The notes under the pieces were generated by a model. The model was not told the origin of the DNA and did not search any database. It worked only from the letters and a program-made list of their open reading frames with translations. Positions 9,367 through 17,240 of a stretch of 41,232 bases of DNA are shown here, one piece after another; positions within the stretch are counted from its first letter, which is position 1, and the number at the start of each line of letters is the position of its first letter. The position numbers and the translations under genes are program-made. Origin of the DNA: Methylomonas rosea (GTDB taxonomy: Bacteria; Pseudomonadota; Gammaproteobacteria; Methylococcales; Methylomonadaceae); assembly GCF_024505055.1 (NCBI RefSeq), contig NZ_JANIBL010000045.1, forward strand, positions 1 to 41,232, in the 5' to 3' direction.

Positions 9367-10140
9367 ATGCGCAGGGTGATTTTCAATCAGAAAGGCGGCG
9401 TGGGTAAATCTACCATTACCTGCAATCTAGCAGCCATCAGCGCCGTAGAGGGTAAAAAAACCCTGGTGATCGATCTCGACGTGCAAGGCAACTCCACCCA
9501 GTATCTGCTGGGCAATAAGGTCGCCGATTCCGACAAGACCATCGCCCACTTTTTTAAGGACAGTCTAGGCCTCGGTCTGTTCGGCGGCGGAAAGGAAGGC
9601 TTGGACGGCTTGATTCATGAAACCCCCTTCCCCAACCTTTACGTGCTGCCTTCCCATTCCGATTTGGAAGGTTTACAAAGCCGATTGGAATCGCGGCATA
9701 AAATCTACAAATTAAAAGAAGCGCTGGAAAAACTGGAAGGCTTCGATCAAATCTATATCGACACCCCGCCCATCCTGAATTTTTACAGCTTGTCGGCGCT
9801 GATCGCGGCCGAAAAATGCCTGATTCCTTTCGACTGCGACACCTTCGCCCGCGAAGCGCTATACACGCTGATGCGCGCCATCGCCGAAGTCAAAGCCGAT
9901 CACAACGACAGACTGGAAGTAGAAGGCGTGATCGTCAACCAATATCAAAAACAAGCCAATCTGCCCAGACAACTGGTCGATGAGTTGATAGCGGAAGGCT
10001 TGCCGGTACTTGAAACCAAAATCTCCACCTCGGTGAAAGTGCGTGAATCGCATAGCGATGCCCAGCCTTTGATTCACTACGCACCTACCCACAAGTTGAC
10101 CGAAGAATACCGGGCCTTGCATTTGGAAATTCACAAATAA
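9367..10140 (+). CDS. ParA/MinD-family ATPase
   Basis: 257 residues. A deviant Walker A KGGVGKST is at residues 9-16, Walker A' is DLDVQGN, and the Walker B-like strand QIYIDTPPIL follows. This is the ParA/Soj family of dimerising ATPases that position DNA or protein cargo. No parB or parS is seen nearby, so a role in chromosome partition is not supported; orphan ParA proteins often position chemoreceptors, microcompartments or other cell structures. It follows ybeL on the same strand after 58 bp and is closed by a strong terminator, so it may be cotranscribed with ybeL or monocistronic. Confidence 0.88.
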   Translation: MRRVIFNQKGGVGKSTITCNLAAISAVEGKKTLVIDLDVQGNSTQYLLGNKVADSDKTIAHFFKDSLGLGLFGGGKEGLDGLIHETPFPNLYVLPSHSDLEGLQSRLESRHKIYKLKEALEKLEGFDQIYIDTPPILNFYSLSALIAAEKCLIPFDCDTFAREALYTLMRAIAEVKADHNDRLEVEGVIVNQYQKQANLPRQLVDELIAEGLPVLETKISTSVKVRESHSDAQPLIHYAPTHKLTEEYRALHLEIHK

Positions 10141-10161
10141 CGCTTTGTAAGCACCATCAAT

Positions 10162-10190
10162 AAAAAAGCCGGCAATGCCGGCTTTTTGTT
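10162..10190 (+). terminator. Rho-independent terminator after the ParA-family gene
   Basis: GC stem GCCGGC (10168-10173), loop AAT, GCCGGC (10177-10182), flanked by six A before and five T plus TTTTTT-rich sequence after. It sits 22 bp after the stop. The A/T flanks pair too, so it could work in both directions and also end the convergent minus-strand hypothetical gene. Confidence 0.9.
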
Positions 10191-10227
10191 TTTTAAGACG
10201 CTGCAAATCGGTGCCTGAACGTCACGT

Positions 10228-10584
10228 TTACCCGATTAATTCCATCATCGATTTTTCAACCCTCAGGTTCAATCGACTAAAGCCCTTGTGCAGCACCTCC
10301 CAGCCTTCGAAAGAAACGATCACCCAATTCTCGGTGCTGCGATCCCATTCCGTATCTAATAACACACCCAGCCGCACCAGCCGTTTAAAGGTGTCGTCGG
10401 AAGGTGCATCAATATGAGCCAAGGCGGCCTCAAGTTGATTTGGCGGTATCAAACGGGCTGCCGGTTGATCATTACTCGCATGCCGGTTTGCATACATCAG
10501 ATACCCCGGATTAAGCTGCAATTTATGCAAATCTTGACAGTAAGCATCAAAATTTTGCAGCGGGAACTGCAACATCTGGCTCAT
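10228..10584 (-). CDS. Conserved-looking hypothetical protein, 118 aa
   Basis: I do not recognise a family. The protein is soluble, without signal peptide or membrane segment: MSQMLQFPLQNFDAYCQDL at the N-terminus, a proline-rich middle (LIPPNQLEAALAHI), then a WVIVSFEGWEVLHKGFSRL segment. The start at 10584 is preferred over the ATG six bases upstream because the Shine-Dalgarno GGGAG then has a seven-base spacing instead of one. It lies 20 bp downstream of the pyruvate-kinase-like gene on the same strand, so phoU, the pyruvate-kinase-like gene and this gene may form one transcript. Confidence 0.6.
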   Translation of the reverse strand: MSQMLQFPLQNFDAYCQDLHKLQLNPGYLMYANRHASNDQPAARLIPPNQLEAALAHIDAPSDDTFKRLVRLGVLLDTEWDRSTENWVIVSFEGWEVLHKGFSRLNLRVEKSMMELIG

Positions 10585-10604
10585 TTCCATACTCCCTAGC
10601 AGCG

Positions 10605-12551
10605 CTAAATAATTATTTCGGTCAAGCTACACTCGTTGATAGACTCTTGGTGGGGCTTCAAAGTATGCGCCAGCCGCAGTTCGCGGAGCATGGCACGCTT
10701 CTTGGCTTGATGCTGCTGCATACGCCTGAGAATATCGTCCAAGACGCGCACGGCGCTTAGGACATGCGGCCCCTTGTTGATCATCACACATTCCGCCCTA
10801 TCACCCATCGCGGCATCGGTAATTTCCGCCCGTGACGGCATCCCTTCCTTGGCGAGAGTTTCCAGAACCTGCGTCGCCCAGATCACCGGCACGTGGGCCG
10901 CTTCGCAGATCCATAATATTTCTTCCTGCACTTCGGCGAGACGCTCAAATCCACACTCCACAGCCAAATCGCCGCGGGCAATCATCACCCCGCAACAAGG
11001 CGCTCGCATAGCTGCCAACAACATCGCCGGCAAGTTTTCGAACGCCCGTCTGGTTTCAATTTTTAGCACAATAGCCGGCCGTCTATCGCCCAGACGCGCC
11101 ATATGTTCATGCAGCAGTTCGACATCGTGAGCGCTATTGGCGAAAGACAATTCTACGACGTCAGCGTTTTCGACCACAAAAGCCAAATCCTCGATATCCT
11201 TGGGCGTCAACGCACCTATCCGAAGCCTACTCTCGGGCAGATTGATCCCCTTATCGCCTCTTAGTTTTTCACCGCGCGGACGCACATGAGTGATTCTGAC
11301 CAGCACTTGGGCAAACTCTATTCTATCGATTACACCGCCGATCTTGCCGTCGTCGAACCAAATCGGTTCTCCCGCTCGAACATCGTCAAAAATCTCCGGA
11401 ATGGAGCAACCAATCATGGCCGGCGTCAACACTTCGCCACTACTGTCGTAAGTTGCCGGTCGACCGGGTGCCAGATCACGCGTCAAGATCAATAAGTCGT
11501 CCTGCTTCAGTAAGATGGCATTTTCAGCTTGCGGCAACAGATTGATAGTCACTTGCCGATCATCGGTATGAGCCACCTTACGCTCGTGATTCAGCACCGT
11601 GCCAGGTACGATATAAGCGCTTTGCGTCGCCTCCGCCCAATAACCCTGCTCGGTCACATCCACCACGGTCAGATTTCGTTTCGCGCCGCGGGCATCGGTG
11701 AATTTCAGTTGTTCGCCCAAAAACAAACGATGCAGCCATTCGGCTGGCAATAGCAGGGAGGCGTTAGCTGATGAAGGCGGAGAAGTCGGCTGGGAAACTT
11801 CTGTTAACCAGACGCGCGCCGGCGCGATGAGTCTGCCGTGGTCGTCGTGCGTCGGACGAATTCGCAGCACTGCCAATCGCGGATCGAGCGGGCCGGTACG
11901 CAACTTGGGACCGGCCAAATCCATCACGACACGGCAAGTTTTGCCCAGCGCACGCTCGGCTTGCCGCAGATGAGCTATCATTTGCATCCATGCCACCGTG
12001 TCATCATGGGCGCAATTAATCCGCATACAATCCATGCCTTGCTCAAGCAGATTATGAATTAGCGAATAGTCTTCCGCCGCCTCGCTGGGCATCGTCACCA
12101 TGATCCGCACACCACGGCCATTTGCGGCCTCCCCCAACAAGCAAAGAGTATGGTCGACCAGCAATCGCTCACCAGCAGCAAAATCCACCACTACCGACTC
12201 TTGGGTAGGCGGCGTCCACTCCCGTCCGGTTAATCGATGTAAAACCTCCAAAACCGCATCGATGGTTGCCAGCACATGCGACTCTGCCCGCCCCAGCGAC
12301 GACAATCCCAACGCAGCCAGTTTTAATTGCAAGGGCCTTAGGTCCCGACGACGCAACGCGAGATAATGCAGCATATTGCGGGCGCTATCCCGGTTATTGC
12401 CCGCCACTTGATCGATGCGCGTTTGACACCCTGCGGTTTCGGCAATCATTTCCGCACGAATGTCCACCAACTCTCGCAGGACGTCGTCGACAACGGCGTC
12501 TTGTAAATACGTGTTTTTGGTGACGGGATTCGTGGTCAAAGATCGCCTCAA
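10605..12551 (-). CDS. Pyruvate kinase-like protein with N-terminal extension
   Basis: 648 residues if the TTG at 12551 is used; there is no ATG until codon 35, and an in-frame stop lies just upstream. About 145 residues of helical extension (ending SLGRAESHVLATIDAVLEVL) precede a pyruvate kinase barrel. Visible pyruvate kinase elements: GMDCMRINCAHD, VMDLAGPKLRTG, EKLRGDKGINLPES, VLKIETRRAFENL (catalytic-lysine strand), MIARGDLAVECGFERL and VIWATQVLETLAKEGMPSRAEITDAA in separate parts of the barrel. The usual LSGETA segment is replaced by MINKG, and the C-terminal allosteric domain is absent. Whether it makes pyruvate from phosphoenolpyruvate is uncertain. It starts 29 bp after the phoU stop, so it may share phosphate control. 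Confidence 0.8.
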   Translation of the reverse strand: MRRSLTTNPVTKNTYLQDAVVDDVLRELVDIRAEMIAETAGCQTRIDQVAGNNRDSARNMLHYLALRRRDLRPLQLKLAALGLSSLGRAESHVLATIDAVLEVLHRLTGREWTPPTQESVVVDFAAGERLLVDHTLCLLGEAANGRGVRIMVTMPSEAAEDYSLIHNLLEQGMDCMRINCAHDDTVAWMQMIAHLRQAERALGKTCRVVMDLAGPKLRTGPLDPRLAVLRIRPTHDDHGRLIAPARVWLTEVSQPTSPPSSANASLLLPAEWLHRLFLGEQLKFTDARGAKRNLTVVDVTEQGYWAEATQSAYIVPGTVLNHERKVAHTDDRQVTINLLPQAENAILLKQDDLLILTRDLAPGRPATYDSSGEVLTPAMIGCSIPEIFDDVRAGEPIWFDDGKIGGVIDRIEFAQVLVRITHVRPRGEKLRGDKGINLPESRLRIGALTPKDIEDLAFVVENADVVELSFANSAHDVELLHEHMARLGDRRPAIVLKIETRRAFENLPAMLLAAMRAPCCGVMIARGDLAVECGFERLAEVQEEILWICEAAHVPVIWATQVLETLAKEGMPSRAEITDAAMGDRAECVMINKGPHVLSAVRVLDDILRRMQQHQAKKRAMLRELRLAHTLKPHQESINECSLTEIII

Positions 12552-12579
12552 AAGCCAAGCGCTTCGCTTGTCCGGTTAA

Positions 12580-13317
12580 TTAGCTGGGATTGTTAATGCA
12601 ACTTGCCTTAATCGCCAGACCGCCATGCCGCACATCGATACCGTCCAACATAAAAATCGCGTGCTCGGCGATGTTCCGGCAATGCTCGCCGCAACGTTCC
12701 ATGGCTTTCATCATTTGCATTACGTCCAGCGCTCTACGGATCATCCGGGCGTCGTGCAATACCAAGGTCAATTGATGCTTAATACCTTCCTGCAATTCCG
12801 ACTCGCAATCCCTGTCGCACTGCAACAAAGCGTATGCCTGCTTGGAATCCCGGCTTTCGAAAACCACCATCAGTTTGTCCAAAATCAGCTTGATTAAGCC
12901 GCCGATTTTAACGATGTCCGTCAGCAGCTTTTGATTAGGGTCGCTGGTGTTCGGATCGAACAACACCGTAATCAGCTTAGCGAACTCGACAATCTCGACA
13001 CCGATTTTCTCGAGCTCAACCGCGATTTTCGACGTCGATAGCACATAGCGCAGATCATTTGCCACCGGACAATGCCGGGCAATGATGTTCAATACCTCGC
13101 CGTCAATCTTGCCTTCGAAGTGCTTGACCTTTTTATGCCGCGAAACGACTTTTTGCGCCAGTTCGGCATCGCCGTAGTCCAGCGCCTGCATCGCCTGTTC
13201 CAACTGGTAAACCAAAAGGTCCGTCATATCCAGCATCAAACTGTGCATATGCCCCAAATCGGTGTCATACGCATGCAAGGTATGCACATTATTTGGCGTG
13301 TCTGTTTGCTTCGTCAT
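12580..13317 (-). CDS. phoU: PhoU family phosphate-signalling protein
   Basis: 245 residues from the chosen ATG. An all-helical protein made of two PhoU repeats, with the characteristic DLRYVLSTSKIAVELEKIG and the second-repeat MQMMKAMERCGEHCRNIAEHAIFML. PhoU restrains PhoR/PhoB signalling and modulates phosphate transport. The frame extends 15 codons to a TTG (13362), but the ATG at 13315-13317 gives the expected N-terminus (MTKQTDTPNN, then the HMHSLMLDM helix). A PHO-box-like repeat lies upstream (13379-13396). There is no pst operon next to it; the pyruvate-kinase-like gene follows after 29 bp. Confidence 0.93.
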   Translation of the reverse strand: MTKQTDTPNNVHTLHAYDTDLGHMHSLMLDMTDLLVYQLEQAMQALDYGDAELAQKVVSRHKKVKHFEGKIDGEVLNIIARHCPVANDLRYVLSTSKIAVELEKIGVEIVEFAKLITVLFDPNTSDPNQKLLTDIVKIGGLIKLILDKLMVVFESRDSKQAYALLQCDRDCESELQEGIKHQLTLVLHDARMIRRALDVMQMMKAMERCGEHCRNIAEHAIFMLDGIDVRHGGLAIKASCINNPS

Positions 13318-13378
13318 CGGCAGTTCTCTTGCTTGTTTAGCCAGGGTTTCGGTAATAAACAAACCTTAGAGCAAGTAG

Positions 13379-13396
13379 ATTACAGGAATGTGACAT
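13379..13396 (-). promoter_or_regulatory. Candidate PHO box upstream of phoU
   Basis: Read on the minus strand: ATGTCAC-ATTC-CTGTAAT, two 7-mers at 11-bp spacing (consensus CTGTCAT-AWAW-CTGTCAY). The first matches six of seven positions and the second six of seven. It lies 62 bp ahead of the phoU start codon. PhoB binding is inferred. Confidence 0.6.
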
Positions 13397-13538
13397 GCTC
13401 GCGCAGACACGCAAAACTTGGCTCGTTAGCCATTGTTTTTAAAAAACATATTTCTGATAGCCACAGTCTACAACCTATAAAAAACTCCCAAAAAACTCCG
13501 TCGCCCACATTCACCGGCAAAAAAGCGACAAGCCGACT

Positions 13539-13560
13539 CTGTCATGCTGCTGTCATAAAC
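13539..13560 (+). promoter_or_regulatory. PHO box upstream of the PlcP-like gene
   Basis: CTGTCAT-GCTG-CTGTCAT-AAAC: two perfect copies of the E. coli PHO 7-mer at exact 11-bp spacing. A -10-like TAGCCT lies 11 bp downstream (13572-13577), the geometry of PhoB-activated promoters. The ATG follows at 13608. Confidence 0.8.
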
Positions 13561-13607
13561 ACAGACAAGAATAGCCTACGTCCGATACCAATATTTGGCG
13601 TTTGCTT

Positions 13608-14402
13608 ATGAATACCTCTTTCTATCGCACCATCTGGATCTCCGACCTGCACATTGGCTCCACCCAATGTCAGGCCGATGCCCTGCTGGATTTTTTAAAA
13701 CATAACGACAGCGAAAAACTGTACCTGGTCGGCGACATCATCGACTTTTGGGCCTTGTCCAAAAAAATGTACTGGCCGCGCGATCACAACACCATCATTC
13801 AAAAAATCCTGCGTAAAGCCAGACACGGCACGCAAATTATCTACGTACCCGGCAACCACGATGAAAACGTCCGCGATTACGACGATTACGTGTTCGGCGA
13901 CATCGTCGTAAAAAATTCGGATATTCACACCACGGCAAAGGGCAAACGCTTCCTGATAGTGCATGGCGACGAATACGACACCATCGCCAAGCATCACCAA
14001 TGGCTGGCAAAGATAGGCAGTTTGGGTTACGACTGGCTGATCGAAATCAATCGCTTCCTGCGGCTGTTTAGACGCCTGTTCGGCAGACAATCACACTTCT
14101 CATTGGCGGCATTCGTCAAATTCAAAGTAAAGAATGTGGTGCAATTTATTTCCGATTACGAAGAAAGCATTGTCCGCACCCTGAAAAACGAAGGCCTGGA
14201 CGGCGTGATTTGCGGGCATATTCATCATGCCGAAATCAAGGAAATCGAAGGCTTTTTGTACGTCAATACCGGCGATTTTGTGGAAAGCTGCACGGCAATT
14301 GTCGAGCATCAAGACGGCAGCCTGGAGTTGATCCGCTGGCTGGCCCAGGAAACGCCGCAATTAACGCAACAGCATGACGGACAATTGCCGCACCTTGGCT
14401 AA
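13608..14402 (+). CDS. PlcP/LpxH-like calcineurin-type metallophosphoesterase
   Basis: 264 residues. Metallophosphoesterase motifs in order: SDLHIG (D13, H15), GDIID (D43), GNHDE (82-86), HGDEYD (H119), GHIHH (203-207). The family (COG2908) is usually annotated UDP-2,3-diacylglucosamine diphosphatase. However, the segments CQADALLDFLKH, YWPRDHN and LRKARHGTQIIYVPGNHDE resemble the rhizobial and marine PlcP phospholipase C, which strips headgroups from phospholipids under phosphate starvation. The perfect PHO box upstream supports the PlcP reading; plcP is classically paired with a glycosyltransferase, and none is nearby. The start is the ATG at 13608; an in-frame TTG two codons earlier is less likely. 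Function between PlcP and LpxH2 is inferred from context. Confidence 0.85.
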   Translation: MNTSFYRTIWISDLHIGSTQCQADALLDFLKHNDSEKLYLVGDIIDFWALSKKMYWPRDHNTIIQKILRKARHGTQIIYVPGNHDENVRDYDDYVFGDIVVKNSDIHTTAKGKRFLIVHGDEYDTIAKHHQWLAKIGSLGYDWLIEINRFLRLFRRLFGRQSHFSLAAFVKFKVKNVVQFISDYEESIVRTLKNEGLDGVICGHIHHAEIKEIEGFLYVNTGDFVESCTAIVEHQDGSLELIRWLAQETPQLTQQHDGQLPHLG

Positions 14403-14463
14403 ACCGTGATCCAACCAATTGCTAAACCCTTGGCACGACTGGCCCAATTGGCAGTTGTATTAC

Positions 14464-14496
14464 ATGTCACAAAAACTTCGCTAAACCGTCACGGTA
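14464..14496 (+). promoter_or_regulatory. Candidate PHO box (three 11-bp units) upstream of the nuclease gene
   Basis: Units ATGTCACAAAA (14464-14474), ACTTCGCTAAA (14475-14485) and CCGTCACGGTA (14486-14496) share a (T/G)TC(A/G)C core at exact 11-bp steps. A -10-like TATCTT overlaps the end (14495-14500). PhoB regulation is inferred. Confidence 0.6.
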
Positions 14497-14507
14497 TCTT
14501 AACCCTC

Positions 14508-14546
14508 CTGCAAGCGTAATCCCGGAAAATGTGACCGGGCTTGCAG
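14508..14546 (+). promoter_or_regulatory. Stem-loop at the predicted 5' end of the nuclease mRNA
   Basis: CTGCAAGC (14508-14515) and CCGG (14522-14525) together pair with CCGGGCTTGCAG (14535-14546), leaving GTAAT and one C as a bulge. AATTTT follows directly. With the predicted start of transcription near 14507, the hairpin would be the first thing in the message. It may stabilise the 5' end or act as an attenuator. An 11-codon upstream frame with its own Shine-Dalgarno (GGGAAG) runs 14566-14601. Confidence 0.4.
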
Positions 14547-14673
14547 AATTTTGGGAAGTTACCCAATGACGCGCTCGTCGCCTTCCCCCTTAGGTCGATG
14601 AGTGCGTTTCTCTGCAAGTCAGCTCAGGCTCAAGGCCTGTTTACTGATTTTTAAGCACAGAGACCATCCGACC

Positions 14674-17193
14674 ATGATCGCAAAGCATATCCGCAGCTAT
14701 CCGCTGCTGGCGGCATTGAGTGCCCTCAGCTTCTTCGGCAACGCCCAGGCTGCCACGCCGGTATTTATCAACGAGATCCACTATGACAACGCCGGCACAG
14801 ATAGCGGCGAAACAATCGAAATCTCCGGTCCGGCAGGCACCAATCTGAGTGGCTGGTCCATAGTCTTGTATAACGGCAACGGTGGCGCCAGTTACAACAC
14901 GAAAGCGTTGAGCGGTGTGATTACCGATCAATCCGGCACTGGTTTCGGCACACTAAGCTTTAGTTATCCGACCGACGGTATCCAGAACGGCGCGCCGGAC
15001 GGTATTGCGCTGGTCAACGGCAGCACGGTTGTGCAATTTTTAACTTATGAAGGCAGCTTTAGCGCAGTTGGCGGCCCTGCCGCCGGCAAAGTTGGCGTAG
15101 ACATTGGCGTAAGCGAATCCAGCGTCCCAGTAGGCCAATCTCTGCAGCTGAAAGGCAGCGGCAGCAGCTATGAAGATTTCACCTGGACCGCCGCTTCGAC
15201 TAATTCATTCGGCGCCGTTAACAACGGCCAAAACTTCGGCGGCGTCACCCCTCCACCACCCGTCTCCCAATGCGGCCAAGCCGCAACGCTAATCAGCGCG
15301 ATCCAAGGCAGCAGTGGCGTCAGCCCCCTGAGCGGCAGCGTGCAACATGTGGAAGCCATTGTTAGCGCCGATTTCCAAGGCAGCAGCAACTTGAATGGCT
15401 TTTTCGTGCAACAAGTCAGCGGTGCAGATGCGAATCCTGCCACCTCGGAAGGCTTGTTCGTGTCATCCAGCGTACCGGTTAATCTCGGCGACAAAGTACA
15501 CATCGTCGGCACCGTTACCGAAACATTCTCTATGACCCGCCTGGAAACCGTCAGCTCGGTCGATGTCTGTTCTTCCGGGAATGCATTGCCCGCCGCCGTC
15601 GAAGTGAACCTGCCTTTCGATAGCGCCGGCAACGATCCCGAGCGCTGGGAAGGCATGCTGATTCAGCTCCCGCAAACTTTGACGGTCACCGAAAACTTCA
15701 ACTTGGGCCGTTTCGGCGAATTCTTGCTGTCATCCGGCGGCCGCTTGTTGACGCCCACGCAAGTTGCCACACCCGGCCAGGCCGCTATTAATGTTACCGC
15801 GCAAAACTTAGCCAACCAATTATTGGTTGATGACGGCATCAACGTGCAAAATCCGGATCCTGTGATTTACCCGCAACCGACCGGTTTGAGCGCGGCCAAC
15901 TCATTGCGCAGCGGCGACTCGGTCGTTGGCGCTACCGGCGTATTGGCTTACGACTTTGGCGTGTATCGTCTGCAACCGACTCAGCCGCTGACTTTTGTTG
16001 CCGATAACGCTCGCGGTGAGGCTCCTACACTATCAACCCTGGGCTCATTGAAAATCGCCAGCTTCAACGTTTTGAATTATTTCAACGGCAACGGTTTGGG
16101 CGGCGGCTTTCCAACCGCGCGTGGCGCCAATACCCTCACGGAATTTAACCGGCAGCGCGCCAAAATCATTCCGGCTATTCATGCCTTGAACGCTGACGTC
16201 ATCGGCCTGATGGAAATCGAAAACGACGGCTACGGCAGCACCAGCGCCATTGCCGACCTGGTGAACGGTTTGAATCAACTGGCCGGCGCCGGCACTTACG
16301 CCTTCATCAACCCGGGCCTGAGCAAAATTGGCACTGACGAAATCGCGGTCGGCATCATTTATAAGCCGGCGAAAGTGTCAACAACCGGCTCGGTGGCGAT
16401 TTTGGATTCTTCGGTCAATCCGTTGTTTATAGACACCAAAAACCGTCCTGCCATTGCGCAAACCTTTTTGGATAAAGCCTCTAACAAACTGCTGACCATC
16501 GCGGTTAACCATCTTAAATCCAAAGGTTCTGCGTGCGACGACGTTAACGACCCGGATACCGGCGACGGCCAAGGCAATTGCAACCAAACTCGGACCGATG
16601 CCGCGCAAGCCTTAGCGAGCTGGTTGGCTAGCGATCCTACCCAGAGCGGTGTCAGCAATGCCTTGATCATCGGCGACCTGAACAGCTATGCGCAGGAAGA
16701 CCCGATCAGCGCCTTGAAAAATGCCGGCTATCAAAACCTGCTGGAAACTTTCGTTGGCAATCAGGCCGCTTATAGTTACGTGTTTAGTGGTGCTGCCGGT
16801 TATCTCGATCACGCCCTGGCAAACGCCACGCTAGCATCGCAAGTCAAAAGCGCCGCTGAATGGCATATCAATGCCGACGAACCAAGGTCCCTGGATTACA
16901 ACACCGAGTTCAAATCGGCAAACCAAGTAAGCAGTTTCTACGCGGCCGATGCCTATCGTTCCTCCGATCACGATCCGCTGTTGATCAAACTATTCGTGCC
17001 CGGCGACCTGGATAACGACGGCGATGTGGATGGCAGCGACGCCAATTTGGTCAAGGCTCAAGTCGGTAAATGCAGCGGCAAGGCGGGCTTTAACCGCGAA
17101 GCGGATTATGACAAAATCGGTTGCGTCAGCATGGCCGACTACCGGATTTGGTACGGTTATTTCAATAGCTATGCAGCAATCAGCAAGCCATAA
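14674..17193 (+). CDS. ExeM/NucH-family extracellular endonuclease with dockerin-like tail
   Basis: 839 residues from the ATG at 14674; the frame also opens at a GTG 24 codons earlier, but only this ATG gives a proper signal peptide ending GNAQA. Domains: lamin-tail-like domain (about 28-185, FINEIHYDNAGTDSGE), a Pro linker, an OB-fold nucleic-acid-binding region (about 205-440), then an endonuclease/exonuclease/phosphatase domain (about 457-770) with SFNVLNYF, MEIENDG, IGDLNSY and SSDHDPLL catalytic motifs. The tail holds a Ca-binding DNDGDVDGSD loop, dockerin type I-like. The enzyme degrades extracellular DNA; Shewanella ExeM does so for phosphate and biofilm dispersal. A PHO-box-like repeat and a 270-bp leader precede it; the next gene follows after 47 bp. 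Confidence 0.9.
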   Translation: MIAKHIRSYPLLAALSALSFFGNAQAATPVFINEIHYDNAGTDSGETIEISGPAGTNLSGWSIVLYNGNGGASYNTKALSGVITDQSGTGFGTLSFSYPTDGIQNGAPDGIALVNGSTVVQFLTYEGSFSAVGGPAAGKVGVDIGVSESSVPVGQSLQLKGSGSSYEDFTWTAASTNSFGAVNNGQNFGGVTPPPPVSQCGQAATLISAIQGSSGVSPLSGSVQHVEAIVSADFQGSSNLNGFFVQQVSGADANPATSEGLFVSSSVPVNLGDKVHIVGTVTETFSMTRLETVSSVDVCSSGNALPAAVEVNLPFDSAGNDPERWEGMLIQLPQTLTVTENFNLGRFGEFLLSSGGRLLTPTQVATPGQAAINVTAQNLANQLLVDDGINVQNPDPVIYPQPTGLSAANSLRSGDSVVGATGVLAYDFGVYRLQPTQPLTFVADNARGEAPTLSTLGSLKIASFNVLNYFNGNGLGGGFPTARGANTLTEFNRQRAKIIPAIHALNADVIGLMEIENDGYGSTSAIADLVNGLNQLAGAGTYAFINPGLSKIGTDEIAVGIIYKPAKVSTTGSVAILDSSVNPLFIDTKNRPAIAQTFLDKASNKLLTIAVNHLKSKGSACDDVNDPDTGDGQGNCNQTRTDAAQALASWLASDPTQSGVSNALIIGDLNSYAQEDPISALKNAGYQNLLETFVGNQAAYSYVFSGAAGYLDHALANATLASQVKSAAEWHINADEPRSLDYNTEFKSANQVSSFYAADAYRSSDHDPLLIKLFVPGDLDNDGDVDGSDANLVKAQVGKCSGKAGFNREADYDKIGCVSMADYRIWYGYFNSYAAISKP

Positions 17194-17240
17194 ACGCCGC
17201 AAACATTGCCGATTAATTTTTATTTGTTAAAGAAGGTTTT

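Noticed and set aside
14602..14673. Longer start (GTG) of the nuclease
   Set aside because: It adds 24 residues that would hide the signal peptide; the ATG at 14674 gives a normal exported N-terminus.
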